A program made the translations under genes and the position numbers. DNA of 64,000 bases from Cupriavidus sp. P-10 (GTDB lineage Bacteria > Pseudomonadota > Gammaproteobacteria > Burkholderiales > Burkholderiaceae): the NCBI RefSeq assembly GCF_003402535.2, contig NZ_AP025170.1:1612001-1676000 (forward strand), given 5' to 3'. Every line of letters starts with the position of its first letter. Positions within the stretch are counted from its first letter, which is position 1. Below, piece after piece: positions 36,714 to 45,378 of the stretch. Under the pieces are notes generated by a model that was given only the letters and a program-made list of their open reading frames with translations, did not search any database and was not told where the DNA came from.

Positions 36714-38744
36714 CTAGCCGCCGACACGGATCACCAGCGCGTAACTCTGCGGATCCAGCGCTACCGAGTGCGCCACCACCGCAACCGTAGCTGTGCCCGC
36801 CGGGATCTGGTTCCAGTCCACCTGCTCGACGTTGTTGACGCGGTCGAACCCGGCCGCGCCGCGCGTCATGTTGCCGTGCCATTCACGCGTGCCGGCCTTG
36901 ACGATCAGGTCCAGGTCGCTCTGCAGCCCTTCGCCCGGCGGGTCGGTCCACACCAGTGTCACCTTCAACCGGCGCGCGTCGGTCGGGATCGCAACCAGGT
37001 ACTCCTCACGCTCGCCGGTATCGAGGCTGGCGTCTTCATCGAAGAACTGCAGCGTTTCATTCTCGGCATAGGGGCCGACCACGGCCTGCAGGTCCACGCG
37101 GCCGAAACCCTGGGCGTTGTTGGGCACCACACCGGCCTCTGACGGGGTGTACTGGCCCGCCAGCGAGCGCGCGCCGTTGATCAGCAGCGCCTTGAGCAGC
37201 GCGGCGCTGGGCTTGCGCAGCTGGTGCTGCACGCGCAGGAACTGCCGCGTGACGGCGACGCAGCCGGCCACCAGCGGCGTTGCCATGCTGGTGCCGCCGT
37301 CGAACATGTAGAGCGGATCGCCGGACAGGCCCCAGCCTTCGGAGCGCGTTGCGCGCGAGCGCGCGGACAGGATGTAGGTGCCAGGCGCCACCACGTCCGG
37401 CTTCAGGCGCAGGTCGAGCGTGGGCCCGCGGCTGCTGAAGGCGACCATCCCGTCCGGATTGCTGGCGAGCCGGTCCGAGCGGATCGGGCTGGCGCGGAAA
37501 TCCGCGGGCCAGCCCCGGCCGTAGGTCATCCGCATGGCAGGACGCAGGCTTTCGCTGGCGCCGATGGTCAGGCAGTTCTTGGCGGTGCCTGGAGGCGGCA
37601 GCGAGGAGGGATCGACCTGCCCGTTGGCGTCACGGTCCTTGCCAGCGTTGCCCGCGGCAAAGCAGATCAGCATGTCACGGTGCCGGTAGACAAATTCATC
37701 CACCTCCTGCGCCTGCTGGTCATAGACGCCGAAGTTGCCCTGGCTGCACCATGAATTGGAGTGCACGCGCGCCTTGTGGGTCTTGTAGGGCGGCTCGAAC
37801 AGGTCGTTGAGGTTGTCGGGCAGCCCGCCAAGGCCGGCGTTGCGGTCCAGCACGGATTGCAGCACCAGCCTGGCGCCGGGCGCGGCGCCGCAGACCACGC
37901 CGTCGGACGCGGACACGCCGTCGCCCAGGACCGAGCCGGCGACATGCGTGCCGTGGCCGTCGGGGTCGTCCTTGCGCCCCGGCCGGCCCAGCGCGTAGAG
38001 CGCCTTGACGCGGCCCTTGAAAGCGGGATGGACGTCGGTGGTCGAGCCTTTGTCGAAGCCGGTATCGGCCACCGCGACCACTTCGCCATCGCCGCGCAGG
38101 GCGTGGCGGTCGGCAGACGCGGGCGCGCGCAGGATGGCGCGGGCAACGTTGTTGGCCAGGCGGCGGGAGAAGACCTCCTCGATATGGCGCACGGCGTCGA
38201 GCGCGGCCACGTCGGCCAGGCGGCGGCGCTTCAGCGTCAGGCGCAGCTTCTGGCCGGTGGTAACCACGTCCGCCGGCTCCACGTGCGCCGCGGCGGCGAC
38301 GTCCTTGGTCGCCTGCGCTGGCCTGGCGTTCCGGTGCAGCACCACGTCCACGGTTACGCGTGAACTGTCCAGCGCGGGGGGCTGCACCAGCGCGGCCGCC
38401 GCAACGGCCACGCCGCCAGGCTGGGGCGCGAGACGCCGCAGCGACGGCGACAGCTTGACCACCTGCGGATACAGCTCGGCCCAGTCCACGAACGGCAGCG
38501 CCCGCACCTTGGCCAGGCTGGTCTTGGGGTAATAGCACACCAGGCCGCCACCCGGCACGGCCTCGAGGATGCTGGCCCCCGTGCGCGCGAGCTGCTGCTT
38601 CTGCCTGGCGTCGAGCGGCGCGGTCGGTACCACGATGATGTAGTTCGTGGCTGCGGCGTCTGCGTTGTCCAGCGAGACCGCAGCCAGCGCCGCGCGCGGC
38701 GCGGACGTGTCGATGGCGATGCCGTTGATCGTGATCGAAGCCAT
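36714..38744 (-). CDS. Subtilisin-family (S8, KP-43-like) serine protease without signal peptide
   Basis: A protein of 676 residues. The catalytic triad is visible as D227 (VVAVADTGFDKG), H264 (DPDGHGTHVAGS) and S486 (DGGTSMATPLVAG), with oxyanion N366 in CFAAGNAG. The long insert DGVVCGAAPGARLVLQSVL to the second block and a C-terminal beta-sandwich (LKVTLVWTDPPGEGLQSDLDLIV, about residues 590-676) are as in KP-43-like proteases. The first 200 residues look like an inhibitor or pro-domain (VYYPK-like, TLKRRRLADVAALDAVRHIEEV). No signal peptide is seen, so it may act inside the cell or leave by an unusual route. GGAGG precedes the ATG at 38744. Confidence 0.9.
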   Translation of the reverse strand: MASITINGIAIDTSAPRAALAAVSLDNADAAATNYIIVVPTAPLDARQKQQLARTGASILEAVPGGGLVCYYPKTSLAKVRALPFVDWAELYPQVVKLSPSLRRLAPQPGGVAVAAAALVQPPALDSSRVTVDVVLHRNARPAQATKDVAAAAHVEPADVVTTGQKLRLTLKRRRLADVAALDAVRHIEEVFSRRLANNVARAILRAPASADRHALRGDGEVVAVADTGFDKGSTTDVHPAFKGRVKALYALGRPGRKDDPDGHGTHVAGSVLGDGVSASDGVVCGAAPGARLVLQSVLDRNAGLGGLPDNLNDLFEPPYKTHKARVHSNSWCSQGNFGVYDQQAQEVDEFVYRHRDMLICFAAGNAGKDRDANGQVDPSSLPPPGTAKNCLTIGASESLRPAMRMTYGRGWPADFRASPIRSDRLASNPDGMVAFSSRGPTLDLRLKPDVVAPGTYILSARSRATRSEGWGLSGDPLYMFDGGTSMATPLVAGCVAVTRQFLRVQHQLRKPSAALLKALLINGARSLAGQYTPSEAGVVPNNAQGFGRVDLQAVVGPYAENETLQFFDEDASLDTGEREEYLVAIPTDARRLKVTLVWTDPPGEGLQSDLDLIVKAGTREWHGNMTRGAAGFDRVNNVEQVDWNQIPAGTATVAVVAHSVALDPQSYALVIRVGG

Positions 38745-38942
38745 GGCGGAGTCCTCCAAGGGGGCAGCACCTTGCCGCCGCCTTCTTTCGGTTCTCAGCC
38801 TGTTCTAGACGGAAAGCCCGCGCACCGTGATGAAAATTTTCTCGGGCCGGTTGAAATGACAGTGGGTTGTGGCGCAGGCGGCGCAAAGGCGGGCACGGGA
38901 AAGCACCGGGCTTTCACCGGGAAATCAGCCCATGGGCCTCGC

Positions 38943-39740
38943 TCAGCCCTGCACGCTGCGCCAGGTCCGGTCCAGCACCATGCGATAGGAGAAACGGTCC
39001 GCCGGATGCACCGACAGCGCCATCTCGATCAGCCTGCCGCCCGCATCCCGATACTGGCGGTTGATCCACAGCCCCGCCGTGCCAGGCGGGACCTGCAGCA
39101 GTTGCGCGATGTCCGGGGGCAGCGCGCCCGCGTGGATGACCTGTTCGATGCGCGATACCGCGACATTGAACTGCTGCTCGATCAGGTGGAACACCGAGGC
39201 TTCGATATCCCGTTCCGTCCCGCTGACGCCACGGAAGTCAGGGTGGACCCAGACCTCGTTGTAGCAGATCGGTGCGGGGCCGGCGTCGCCGGTGCGAACG
39301 CCGCGGATCACCAGCCAGTGCTGGCCAATGTAGGGGTTGAGCACCGGATCGGCATCTTCGTCGACTTCGCGCAGTTCGCGCGAGACCACGCGCATGCGGG
39401 TGCTGGCGGCGTACTGCAGCAGGTCCCCGACCTGCCCGACGGCCAGTTCGTAGCCGCCCTTGGCGCGCGATGCGGTGACGACCGTGCCGATGCGCGGCGT
39501 GCGCGTAATCAGCTCGAGCCTGACCAGCCGCTCGATGGCGGCGCGCACGGTATGGCGGCTGGCGCCGAACTGCTTGCACAGTTCCATTTCCGTGGGCAAC
39601 TTGCTGCCGACGGGGTAGGTGCCGTTCTCGATTTCCGAGCGCAGTGTCCGTGCCAGCGCCAGGTAGCGCGGGCCGGCACCGTTGCGCACATCGGCGCCCG
39701 GGCCAACAGCGTCGTCGTCGAGATTGCCAGCTTGTTCCAT
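38943..39740 (-). CDS. GntR-family (HutC/UTRA) transcriptional regulator
   Basis: A protein of 265 residues. The N-terminal winged helix (about residues 24-90: YLALARTLRSEIENGTYPVG, LPTEMELCKQFGASRHTVRAAIERL) is followed by a UTRA ligand domain (IGQHWLVIRGVRTGD, YNEVWVHPDF, IEASVFHLIEQQF). It is the last gene of the minus-strand operon starting at 44097, 79 nt after the MFS gene. The operator-like palindrome at 44159-44194, upstream of that operon, is of the TTGTC/GACAA type expected for this subfamily, so it is the likely repressor. Ligand unknown. Confidence 0.9.
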   Translation of the reverse strand: MEQAGNLDDDAVGPGADVRNGAGPRYLALARTLRSEIENGTYPVGSKLPTEMELCKQFGASRHTVRAAIERLVRLELITRTPRIGTVVTASRAKGGYELAVGQVGDLLQYAASTRMRVVSRELREVDEDADPVLNPYIGQHWLVIRGVRTGDAGPAPICYNEVWVHPDFRGVSGTERDIEASVFHLIEQQFNVAVSRIEQVIHAGALPPDIAQLLQVPPGTAGLWINRQYRDAGGRLIEMALSVHPADRFSYRMVLDRTWRSVQG

Positions 39741-39819
39741 GGTTCCGCTGCATCGGTGTTGGTGAATGACGCTCGCAGCATAGCCGCGACCCGTCCCACG
39801 GGCAAGCGAGGCGCCCGCG

Positions 39820-41103
39820 TCACGGGTTGAGCGGTGTTTGCGGCGGATTATCGCTCTTGCCGGGCTTGGCGGGCTTGGCGGACTTGCAGGCAGGTGCCAC
39901 CGCAGCCGCGCGGCGTCTGGCACGCCCGCCCCACAGCAACAACGCCACGCTGAGTGCCGGCACGACCGCCAGCGCAAGATAGGCCACGCCCAGGCTGTGG
40001 CTGCGCTCGGCGAGATAGCCGAACGCCGGCGGCCCCGACACCACGCCAAAGTAAGTGAAAAACAGCGCGCCACCGGTCACCGACGCCACGCGGCCCGGCG
40101 GCGCCAGCCGCGCGACTTCGCCCAGATAGACGCCATTCCAGCCGATTGCGGTCGCGCCCAGCAGCGACGACACCAGGCACAGCGGCACCAGCGTCCACTG
40201 CGCAGTGAACAAGCCGGTGGCCACCGCGCTCGCGCTCATCAGCACCGACAGGAAAATCAGCACGCCGCGCGGCGATCCGGTCAGGTCAGCCAGGTGGCCC
40301 CACAGGATGCGTCCGACAATGCCGGCGCCTTGCGTGACGGCATACACCATGCCGGCCTGCGCGAGACCGATGCCGACCTCGGTGGTCAGATACACCATCA
40401 GGTAGCCGCTGACCGACAACTGGCACGCCGAAAACAGCAGCGAGACCGCCGCCATCGAGCGCAGGCGGCTATCGGCCAGAACGTCGCTGAACAGCCGCCC
40501 CAGATTGCCGGCGAACGTCATGCGGCCAGTCGCCCCGACGTCAAACTCGCGCCGCTGGCCGTTGCTGATCGCGGCCACAAGCAGCGCCAGTAGCGCCAGC
40601 GCGCCCAACGCCGCCTGCCACGACCACAGCGTGGCCAGCAGCGGCAGCGCCGCGCCGGCCAGCAGGCCGCCGAGCGGCACGCCGGTCTGTTTCAGCGAGA
40701 ACACGAAGCCCATCCGCTCAGGCGTGGTGCTGCGCGCCAGGATCTGCGAGCTTGCCGGCGTGATCGGGCCGTAGCCCAGGCCGCTGACGAGCGCGGCCAG
40801 CAGCCTTGCCTGCGGCTCGCCGGTGGCCAGCAGGCCCAGCGCCACGGCTTGTGCAAGCAACCCCAGCTGGGACGCGCGTACCGGGCCCACTCCCGCCACC
40901 AGCCCGGCCCCGGCCAGGCTGCCGAGCATGCCGCCGACATAGACCATGGCCAGGTAGATGCCGACGCTGGCCAGCTCGACACCGGGGATCACCGGTGCCA
41001 GCACCGCAAAGGCCAGCGTGCTGGCGGTCGCGACCATCTGTATCGCCAGCGAGCAGGAGAGGGTGGCGGCAGCGCGCCACCGGCCGGCGGCCGCTTCAAT
41101 CAT
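39820..41103 (-). CDS. Major facilitator superfamily transporter
   Basis: A 12-TM MFS carrier of 427 residues. It has the loop 2-3 region LAMVYVGGMLGSLAGAGLVA, GPITPASSQILARSTTPERMG, FSLKQTGVPLGGLLAG, and in the second half GAGIVGRILWGHLADLTGSP. The C-terminal tail is lysine- and proline-rich (ACKSAKPAKPGKS). It overlaps the lyase gene by four nt (ATGA), so the start at 41103 is firm. It probably imports the pathway substrate or exports a product. Confidence 0.88.
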   Translation of the reverse strand: MIEAAAGRWRAAATLSCSLAIQMVATASTLAFAVLAPVIPGVELASVGIYLAMVYVGGMLGSLAGAGLVAGVGPVRASQLGLLAQAVALGLLATGEPQARLLAALVSGLGYGPITPASSQILARSTTPERMGFVFSLKQTGVPLGGLLAGAALPLLATLWSWQAALGALALLALLVAAISNGQRREFDVGATGRMTFAGNLGRLFSDVLADSRLRSMAAVSLLFSACQLSVSGYLMVYLTTEVGIGLAQAGMVYAVTQGAGIVGRILWGHLADLTGSPRGVLIFLSVLMSASAVATGLFTAQWTLVPLCLVSSLLGATAIGWNGVYLGEVARLAPPGRVASVTGGALFFTYFGVVSGPPAFGYLAERSHSLGVAYLALAVVPALSVALLLWGGRARRRAAAVAPACKSAKPAKPGKSDNPPQTPLNP

Positions 41104-41984
41104 GACGCGTGGCGCTTGTCGAAGTCCCACACCGATTCGAAATCCATCAGCGTGTTGAAGCGCGGGAAGTCATAGAGGCGGTCGCCGATGCCGAGCGAAG
41201 TGCGGTTGGCCTTGACGTGGCCGTAGACGTCTTCGAGCGCCTTGCCCGCGGCAAGGAAGCCCACCGCGGGATAGATGGCGATGGCAAAGCCCATCTGCTC
41301 CAGCGTCTCGGCAGGCAACACCGGCGTGCGGCCGGTCTCCACCACGTTGACCAGCAGAGGCAGGTCGAAGGTCTTGCCGATGATCTCCAGCTCCTTCTCC
41401 GACTCCGGCGACTCGACGAACAGGATGTCCGCACCGGCGCGCGCGTAGGCTTCGGCGCGGCGCAGCGCCTCATCCAGGCCGAGCGAGGTGCGTGCATCGG
41501 TGCGGGCGAGGATCAGGAAATCCTTGCTCTCGCGCGCCTCCACCGCGACCTGGATCTTCTTCACCATGTCCTCGGCCGGAATCACCCGCCGGCCCGGCGT
41601 GTGGCCGCATTTCTTGGGGAATTCCTGGTCCTCGAGCTGGATCACGCTGGCGCCCGCGCGCTCGTAGCCGCGCACCGTATGCGCGACGTTGAGCAGGCCG
41701 CCATAGCCGGTATCGCCGTCACAGATCACCGGCATGGTGGCCGCGGAACAGAAGGCGCCGACGCGGTTGACCATGTCGGTATAGGTCGCCAGCCCGGCAT
41801 CGGGCAGGCCGAGATAGGAGGCCACCGTGCCATAGCCGGTCATGTACAGGCAGTCGAAGCCCATGCGGCTGGCGATGCGTACCGAGATCATGTCGAACAC
41901 GCCGGGCGCGGCGATCAGGCGCTTGCGCGCCAGCAGTTCGCGCATGGTCGGGCGGGTGGTCGTTTGCGGGTGGGTCGATGTCAT
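41100..41984 (-). CDS. Isocitrate lyase/PEP mutase family lyase
   Basis: A TIM-barrel enzyme of 294 residues. Metal and substrate residues are in VICDGDTGYGG (D89, D91). The flexible loop EFPKKCGHTPGRR carries C126, the proton donor of the lyase branch (methylisocitrate lyase, dimethylmalate lyase, oxaloacetate hydrolase), not of phosphonomutases. It should cleave a C-C bond in a substituted malate-like acid to give pyruvate or oxalate plus a second acid. It overlaps the oxygenase and MFS genes by ATGA on both sides. Exact substrate unknown; prpB-type methylisocitrate lyase is less likely without prpC. Confidence 0.87.
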   Translation of the reverse strand: MTSTHPQTTTRPTMRELLARKRLIAAPGVFDMISVRIASRMGFDCLYMTGYGTVASYLGLPDAGLATYTDMVNRVGAFCSAATMPVICDGDTGYGGLLNVAHTVRGYERAGASVIQLEDQEFPKKCGHTPGRRVIPAEDMVKKIQVAVEARESKDFLILARTDARTSLGLDEALRRAEAYARAGADILFVESPESEKELEIIGKTFDLPLLVNVVETGRTPVLPAETLEQMGFAIAIYPAVGFLAAGKALEDVYGHVKANRTSLGIGDRLYDFPRFNTLMDFESVWDFDKRHAS

Positions 41985-43114
41985 CAGGCAGCTTCCTTGT
42001 TTTCGGGGTAGATGCGCAGCTTCATGCCGTGCGCGCTGGCGATGCGGGCCTCGAACGCGCGGATCTGCGGCGTGATGCCGATGCCGCGGAAACCGCCGCG
42101 CACGCAGGCGGCATCGACATCCTTGTAGGCGTCGAGCCAGCCGTGCGGCAGCGGCTGCGCCTGCGGCAGCGACAGCCACAGCCGGAACAGGTGGCGCTTG
42201 CGCTCGGGTTCGGGATGGTCCTCGTACTCGGTGCGCGAGTGCAGCACGATATGGTTGTTCAGCAGCTGGATATCGCCCGGCTGCAGGTCCATGTGGTAGC
42301 ACAGGTCCTCGCGCGCGAGCAGTTCGTCGAACAGGTCCAGCGCCTCGGTCTGCTGTGGCGTCAGGCGCGGCACGTCGGGGAAGGACTGCTGCGCGCCCTT
42401 GATATGGTTGCGGATATGGCGGCAGGCAAAGTGCCCGTCGCGGATGCCGAACACCGGCGCGGTGTAATAGGGCGCTTCTTCCGGGGCGTGCTCGCCCTGG
42501 CGGCCGAAGACCAGCGGCGCATAGAGTTCGGCGGCCAGATCCGGGCGCAGTCGCAGCATTTCGTTATGCGCGGCGATCGAGCTGGAGATCAGGCTGGAGC
42601 CACCGCTCTTCGCGGTACGCACGCAGAAGAGGCCAACCATGTCGCTGCCATCCGCATGGAAATCCAGCCCCGAACGCGTGTTGTAGCCACGGCCGGTGTT
42701 GGAGCGGTAGGTGCCGCCCGCGTCGCGGACGTCGGACACGAACTGGCTCAGCTTGCCCTGCGGGCGCGGCACGCCCAGCACCAGGCCAATGCCCCAGAAC
42801 AGCAGCCGCAGCGCGTCCTCGTCCCAGCGCTGCACCGGGAAACCGCGCAGCAGCTTGAAGCCGAAGCCGCCCTGGGTCTCGTCGATCAGCCCCACCAGGC
42901 GCTGCCGCACGCCGGCGTCCAGCGGGAAATCCTCCACCGACATGTCGAAGCGGTCCTTGCCGGTCTGTTGCGCGTGGCGCAGCGCCTGCTCCAGCGCGTC
43001 GATCTCCACCTCGCTCAGCACATGGATCCAGCTGTGGTCCTGCTCCACGTCACGGCGCGTCCAGCCGCCTGCCACCGGGCCGATCGATTGGGTGTTCGTG
43101 TTGGTTGCTTGCAT
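41984..43114 (-). CDS. TauD/TfdA-family Fe(II)/2-oxoglutarate-dependent oxygenase
   Basis: A protein of 376 residues. The iron triad is H153-x-D155 (GLDFHADGSD) and H292 (NNHIVLHSRTEY), with RLWLS holding the 2-oxoglutarate arginine. It hydroxylates an aliphatic carboxylate or related compound with O2. It overlaps the lyase gene by four nt and is 11 nt after the Bug receptor, so the operon pairs uptake, hydroxylation and C-C cleavage. The ATG at 43114 is preferred; a GTG at 43129 overlapping the receptor stop is possible. Confidence 0.88.
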   Translation of the reverse strand: MQATNTNTQSIGPVAGGWTRRDVEQDHSWIHVLSEVEIDALEQALRHAQQTGKDRFDMSVEDFPLDAGVRQRLVGLIDETQGGFGFKLLRGFPVQRWDEDALRLLFWGIGLVLGVPRPQGKLSQFVSDVRDAGGTYRSNTGRGYNTRSGLDFHADGSDMVGLFCVRTAKSGGSSLISSSIAAHNEMLRLRPDLAAELYAPLVFGRQGEHAPEEAPYYTAPVFGIRDGHFACRHIRNHIKGAQQSFPDVPRLTPQQTEALDLFDELLAREDLCYHMDLQPGDIQLLNNHIVLHSRTEYEDHPEPERKRHLFRLWLSLPQAQPLPHGWLDAYKDVDAACVRGGFRGIGITPQIRAFEARIASAHGMKLRIYPENKEAA

Positions 43115-43125
43115 GTTGACTTGTT

Positions 43126-44097
43126 TCACTCCGCTTGCAGGTTGACCTCTTTAGCCAGGCGTTGCCAGACCGCGAAGTCTTTCTTCACCTCGGCATTGAA
43201 TTCATCGACCGACTGCGCCACAGGCGTGGCCGCCTGCTCTGCCAGGATTTCCTTCATATCGGGCGCCATCACCACCGCATGGACCTCCTTCTGCATGCGC
43301 TCCAGCGCTGCCTTCGGGGTCTTGGCCGGCGCGTACAGGCTGTACGAGGTGTAGACCTCGAAGTCCTTCATGCCGGACTCGATCATGGTCGGCACGTTGG
43401 GCAGGGCCGGCGTGCGCTGGGCGCCGGTGACCGCAAGGGGACGCAGCTTGCCGGCGGTGATGAACGGCTTGGCGGTCAGCACGCTGGTAACGCCCACCGT
43501 GGTGACACCGCCGATCACGTCGGTCATCAATGGCGCACCGCCCTTGTAGGCCACGTTGACCATGTCCAGGTTCTGCGCCTTGTTGTACATCGCGCCGACC
43601 AGCCGGGTCATGTTCTCCGAGCTGCCATAGGAGTACTTGTCCGGCTTCGCCTTGACGTAGCGCGCGAAGTCGACCGCGTTGCTGGCCGGGAATTCTGTCT
43701 GCGTGACGAACACCAGCGGCGACTTGGCCACCATCGTGACCCCGATCAGGTCGTTGAAGGTGTCGTACGGCATCTTCTTGTAGAGGATCGGGTTCAGCAG
43801 GTGCGTGTTGACCACCAGCACGTAGGTATGGCCGTCCGGGGCCGACTTGGCGACGGCATCGGTACCGATGATGCCGTTGGCGCCAGGCTTGTTCTCGACC
43901 ACCACGGTCTGCTTCAGGCGCGGGGTGAGCCGCTCCGCCAGCCGGCGCGCGACGATGTCGGTGCCTCCGCCAGGCGAGTAGGGCACGACGATACGGACGG
44001 TCTTGTCCGGGAATTCCGCGTGTGCCGTGCCGGGCAATGCCAGCACGGCAAAGGTCAGCGATAGGCTGATCGCCGCGAGTTGAAGTGGGGCGGGCAT
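43126..44097 (-). CDS. Bug-type tripartite tricarboxylate solute receptor
   Basis: A periplasmic receptor of 323 residues. The signal peptide is about residues 1-26 (LAAISLSLTFAVLALPGTAHA), followed by VRIVVPYSPGGGTDIVARRL, VENKPGANGIIGTDAVAK and VAYKGGAPLMTDVIGGV. It is the first gene of the operon, with AGGAGACAAAGC before the ATG. It probably captures the carboxylic acid used by the oxygenase and lyase encoded downstream. No TctAB partners are in the window. Confidence 0.92.
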   Translation of the reverse strand: MPAPLQLAAISLSLTFAVLALPGTAHAEFPDKTVRIVVPYSPGGGTDIVARRLAERLTPRLKQTVVVENKPGANGIIGTDAVAKSAPDGHTYVLVVNTHLLNPILYKKMPYDTFNDLIGVTMVAKSPLVFVTQTEFPASNAVDFARYVKAKPDKYSYGSSENMTRLVGAMYNKAQNLDMVNVAYKGGAPLMTDVIGGVTTVGVTSVLTAKPFITAGKLRPLAVTGAQRTPALPNVPTMIESGMKDFEVYTSYSLYAPAKTPKAALERMQKEVHAVVMAPDMKEILAEQAATPVAQSVDEFNAEVKKDFAVWQRLAKEVNLQAE

Positions 44098-44158
44098 GCT
44101 TTGTCTCCTCTTTCCTGTCGAGGGGTGGGTAGTCCGGTTGGGCCGGATCGAGAACCGT

Positions 44159-44194
44159 AAATTGTCCGTATTTATTTTTTTGTCCGGACAATTT
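44159..44194. promoter_or_regulatory. Candidate GntR operator with nested palindromes
   Basis: A perfect 12-bp palindrome TTGTCCGGACAA (44180-44191) lies inside an outer 9-bp inverted repeat AAATTGTCC (44159-44167) / GGACAATTT (44186-44194), giving three TTGTCC half-sites. It is about 60-100 nt upstream of the Bug receptor start. On the minus strand AACAAA (44192-44197) and TAAATA (44169-44174), 17 nt apart, are a candidate promoter with the palindrome in its spacer. HutC-type GntR proteins bind such sites. Confidence 0.65.
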
Positions 44195-44291
44195 GTTGAT
44201 TCAGGATAGACAGGCTGGGGCGAACTTGCAAGGAAGGAGGTTTCGGGGCTTACCCTAGGGCGGGGACGGGGGTGGACAGAAGGGCGCAATG

Positions 44292-44321
44292 CCGCGCCAG
44301 GACTGGCGCGGACCCCTTTTT
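44292..44321 (+). terminator. Intrinsic terminator-like hairpin on the plus strand
   Basis: Perfect 9-bp stem CCGCGCCAG, 2-nt turn, CTGGCGCGG, then ACCCC and TTTTT. It points along the plus strand although both neighbouring genes are on the minus strand. On the minus strand it lacks a T tail. It may insulate the GntR-controlled operon from antisense transcription, or end an unannotated plus-strand RNA. Confidence 0.5.
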
Positions 44322-44368
44322 ACTGCTTACGGCGCAAGCAGAGGAGTTTCAGGCACGAGGCTCGCGCG

Positions 44369-44797
44369 TCACAGCGCGATCTGCATCAGCGTTCCGATTT
44401 CGGCCTGGTCGCCACGCATTGCCGGGGAGGCAAGCACCGCCGGAGCGAGATCCGCGTAGCTGATGGGCGTAAAGCCGAGGCGGGCGAAGTAGCCGGACGC
44501 ATGCCTTGTCTGCAGCACGATTGACTCGACACCCTCGAGACGGACGTCCGCCACGATGGCGGAAATGAGAAGTTCGCCAAGACCGGATGACCGGGCGCGC
44601 TGCGCCACGGCAAGGCCTCGCAGGACACCTGTGCTCTCATAGCGTTCCAGGCCTGCGCAGCCGAGCAGGCCGGCGTTATCCCGGACGACCATGTATTCGC
44701 TGATGCGGTCCTGAACCCCCGCCACGGATAATGAGGATGCGTTCAGGAGCGCATGAATGTCCGGCCAGTCCGCCTCGGTCGCATAGTGAGGGCGCAT
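44369..44797 (-). CDS. GNAT-family N-acetyltransferase, ArsN-like
   Basis: An acetyltransferase of 142 residues. The acetyl-CoA loop is VLRGLAVAQRARSSGLGELL, preceded by LLGCAGLERYESTGV and followed by QTRHASGYFARLGFTPI, the usual GNAT motif A/B order. The pattern CAGLE-Y, GLAV and FARLGF resembles the ArsN subgroup (amino-acid or arsinothricin acetylation), but no ars genes are nearby. Cytoplasmic and apparently monocistronic. The start at 44797 is the only reasonable one. Confidence 0.82.
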   Translation of the reverse strand: MRPHYATEADWPDIHALLNASSLSVAGVQDRISEYMVVRDNAGLLGCAGLERYESTGVLRGLAVAQRARSSGLGELLISAIVADVRLEGVESIVLQTRHASGYFARLGFTPISYADLAPAVLASPAMRGDQAEIGTLMQIAL

Positions 44798-44902
44798 AGC
44801 GAAAACCCCGCATAGTTCGTCCTTCTATCCTACTTTCGAGGGGGCATGCTGCCTGTAGGGATTGTTCCTTAGGTGAAAATGCTATTTGGCTGCGATGGCC
44901 CG

Positions 44903-44921
44903 ACTGCCGGGGCAGTTTTTT
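44903..44921 (+). terminator. Short intrinsic terminator-like element on the plus strand
   Basis: ACTGC, 4-nt loop, GCAGT with six Ts (44916-44921), between two minus-strand genes. As with the hairpin at 44292 it faces the plus strand, so it could end an antisense or small RNA covering the GNAT region. Confidence 0.4.
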
Positions 44922-44932
44922 GGTGGGAATCG

Positions 44933-45304
44933 CTAACGCCAGACGAGGGTGGTTTCCTCTAGCAAATGGCCCGGCAGGATGTAGTCGCCATGCTCGATGG
45001 CGAGTGACTCGAGTTCGCACAGCATTGCCTCGGGCAAGGCAACCATGTCGAACTGGCAGTAAAGGTATCGCTGCCTGAAGGTCAGCTTTTCTTCGCGAAG
45101 CCCGCGTGTCAATGCGTCGGCAGATTCGACACAAATATGCTCGACAGTCCGGTACTGGACATCGACGCCCAGCTTCTGTCCGAGTCGACCAAGCTCGATC
45201 GCATCTTCCCACGCTGTTTCATAGTCCAACTCGACCGTACCTTTCGCGCAGGCGTTGATGTATGCCACGGCGCTGGCCCGGTTGCGTGCAATAAAGGCGC
45301 TCAT
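44933..45304 (-). CDS. Hypothetical protein, 123 residues
   Basis: Not recognised. GGAGACTTCCCA precedes the ATG at 45304. The N-terminus is helical (SAFIARNRASAVAYINACAKG); the rest is acidic (ETAWEDAIELGRLGQKLG; EAMLCELESLAIEHGDY). No signal peptide or membrane segment. Codon use is less GC-biased than most of the window, fitting the surrounding patch of small, possibly acquired genes. Cytoplasmic, function unknown. Confidence 0.65.
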   Translation of the reverse strand: MSAFIARNRASAVAYINACAKGTVELDYETAWEDAIELGRLGQKLGVDVQYRTVEHICVESADALTRGLREEKLTFRQRYLYCQFDMVALPEAMLCELESLAIEHGDYILPGHLLEETTLVWR

Positions 45305-45378
45305 TGGGAAGTCTCCGCGATGGCGTCATCGCGGATGACTATACCTGCCAGGGGGGGCATGACACAAGCAAGTTAGTG

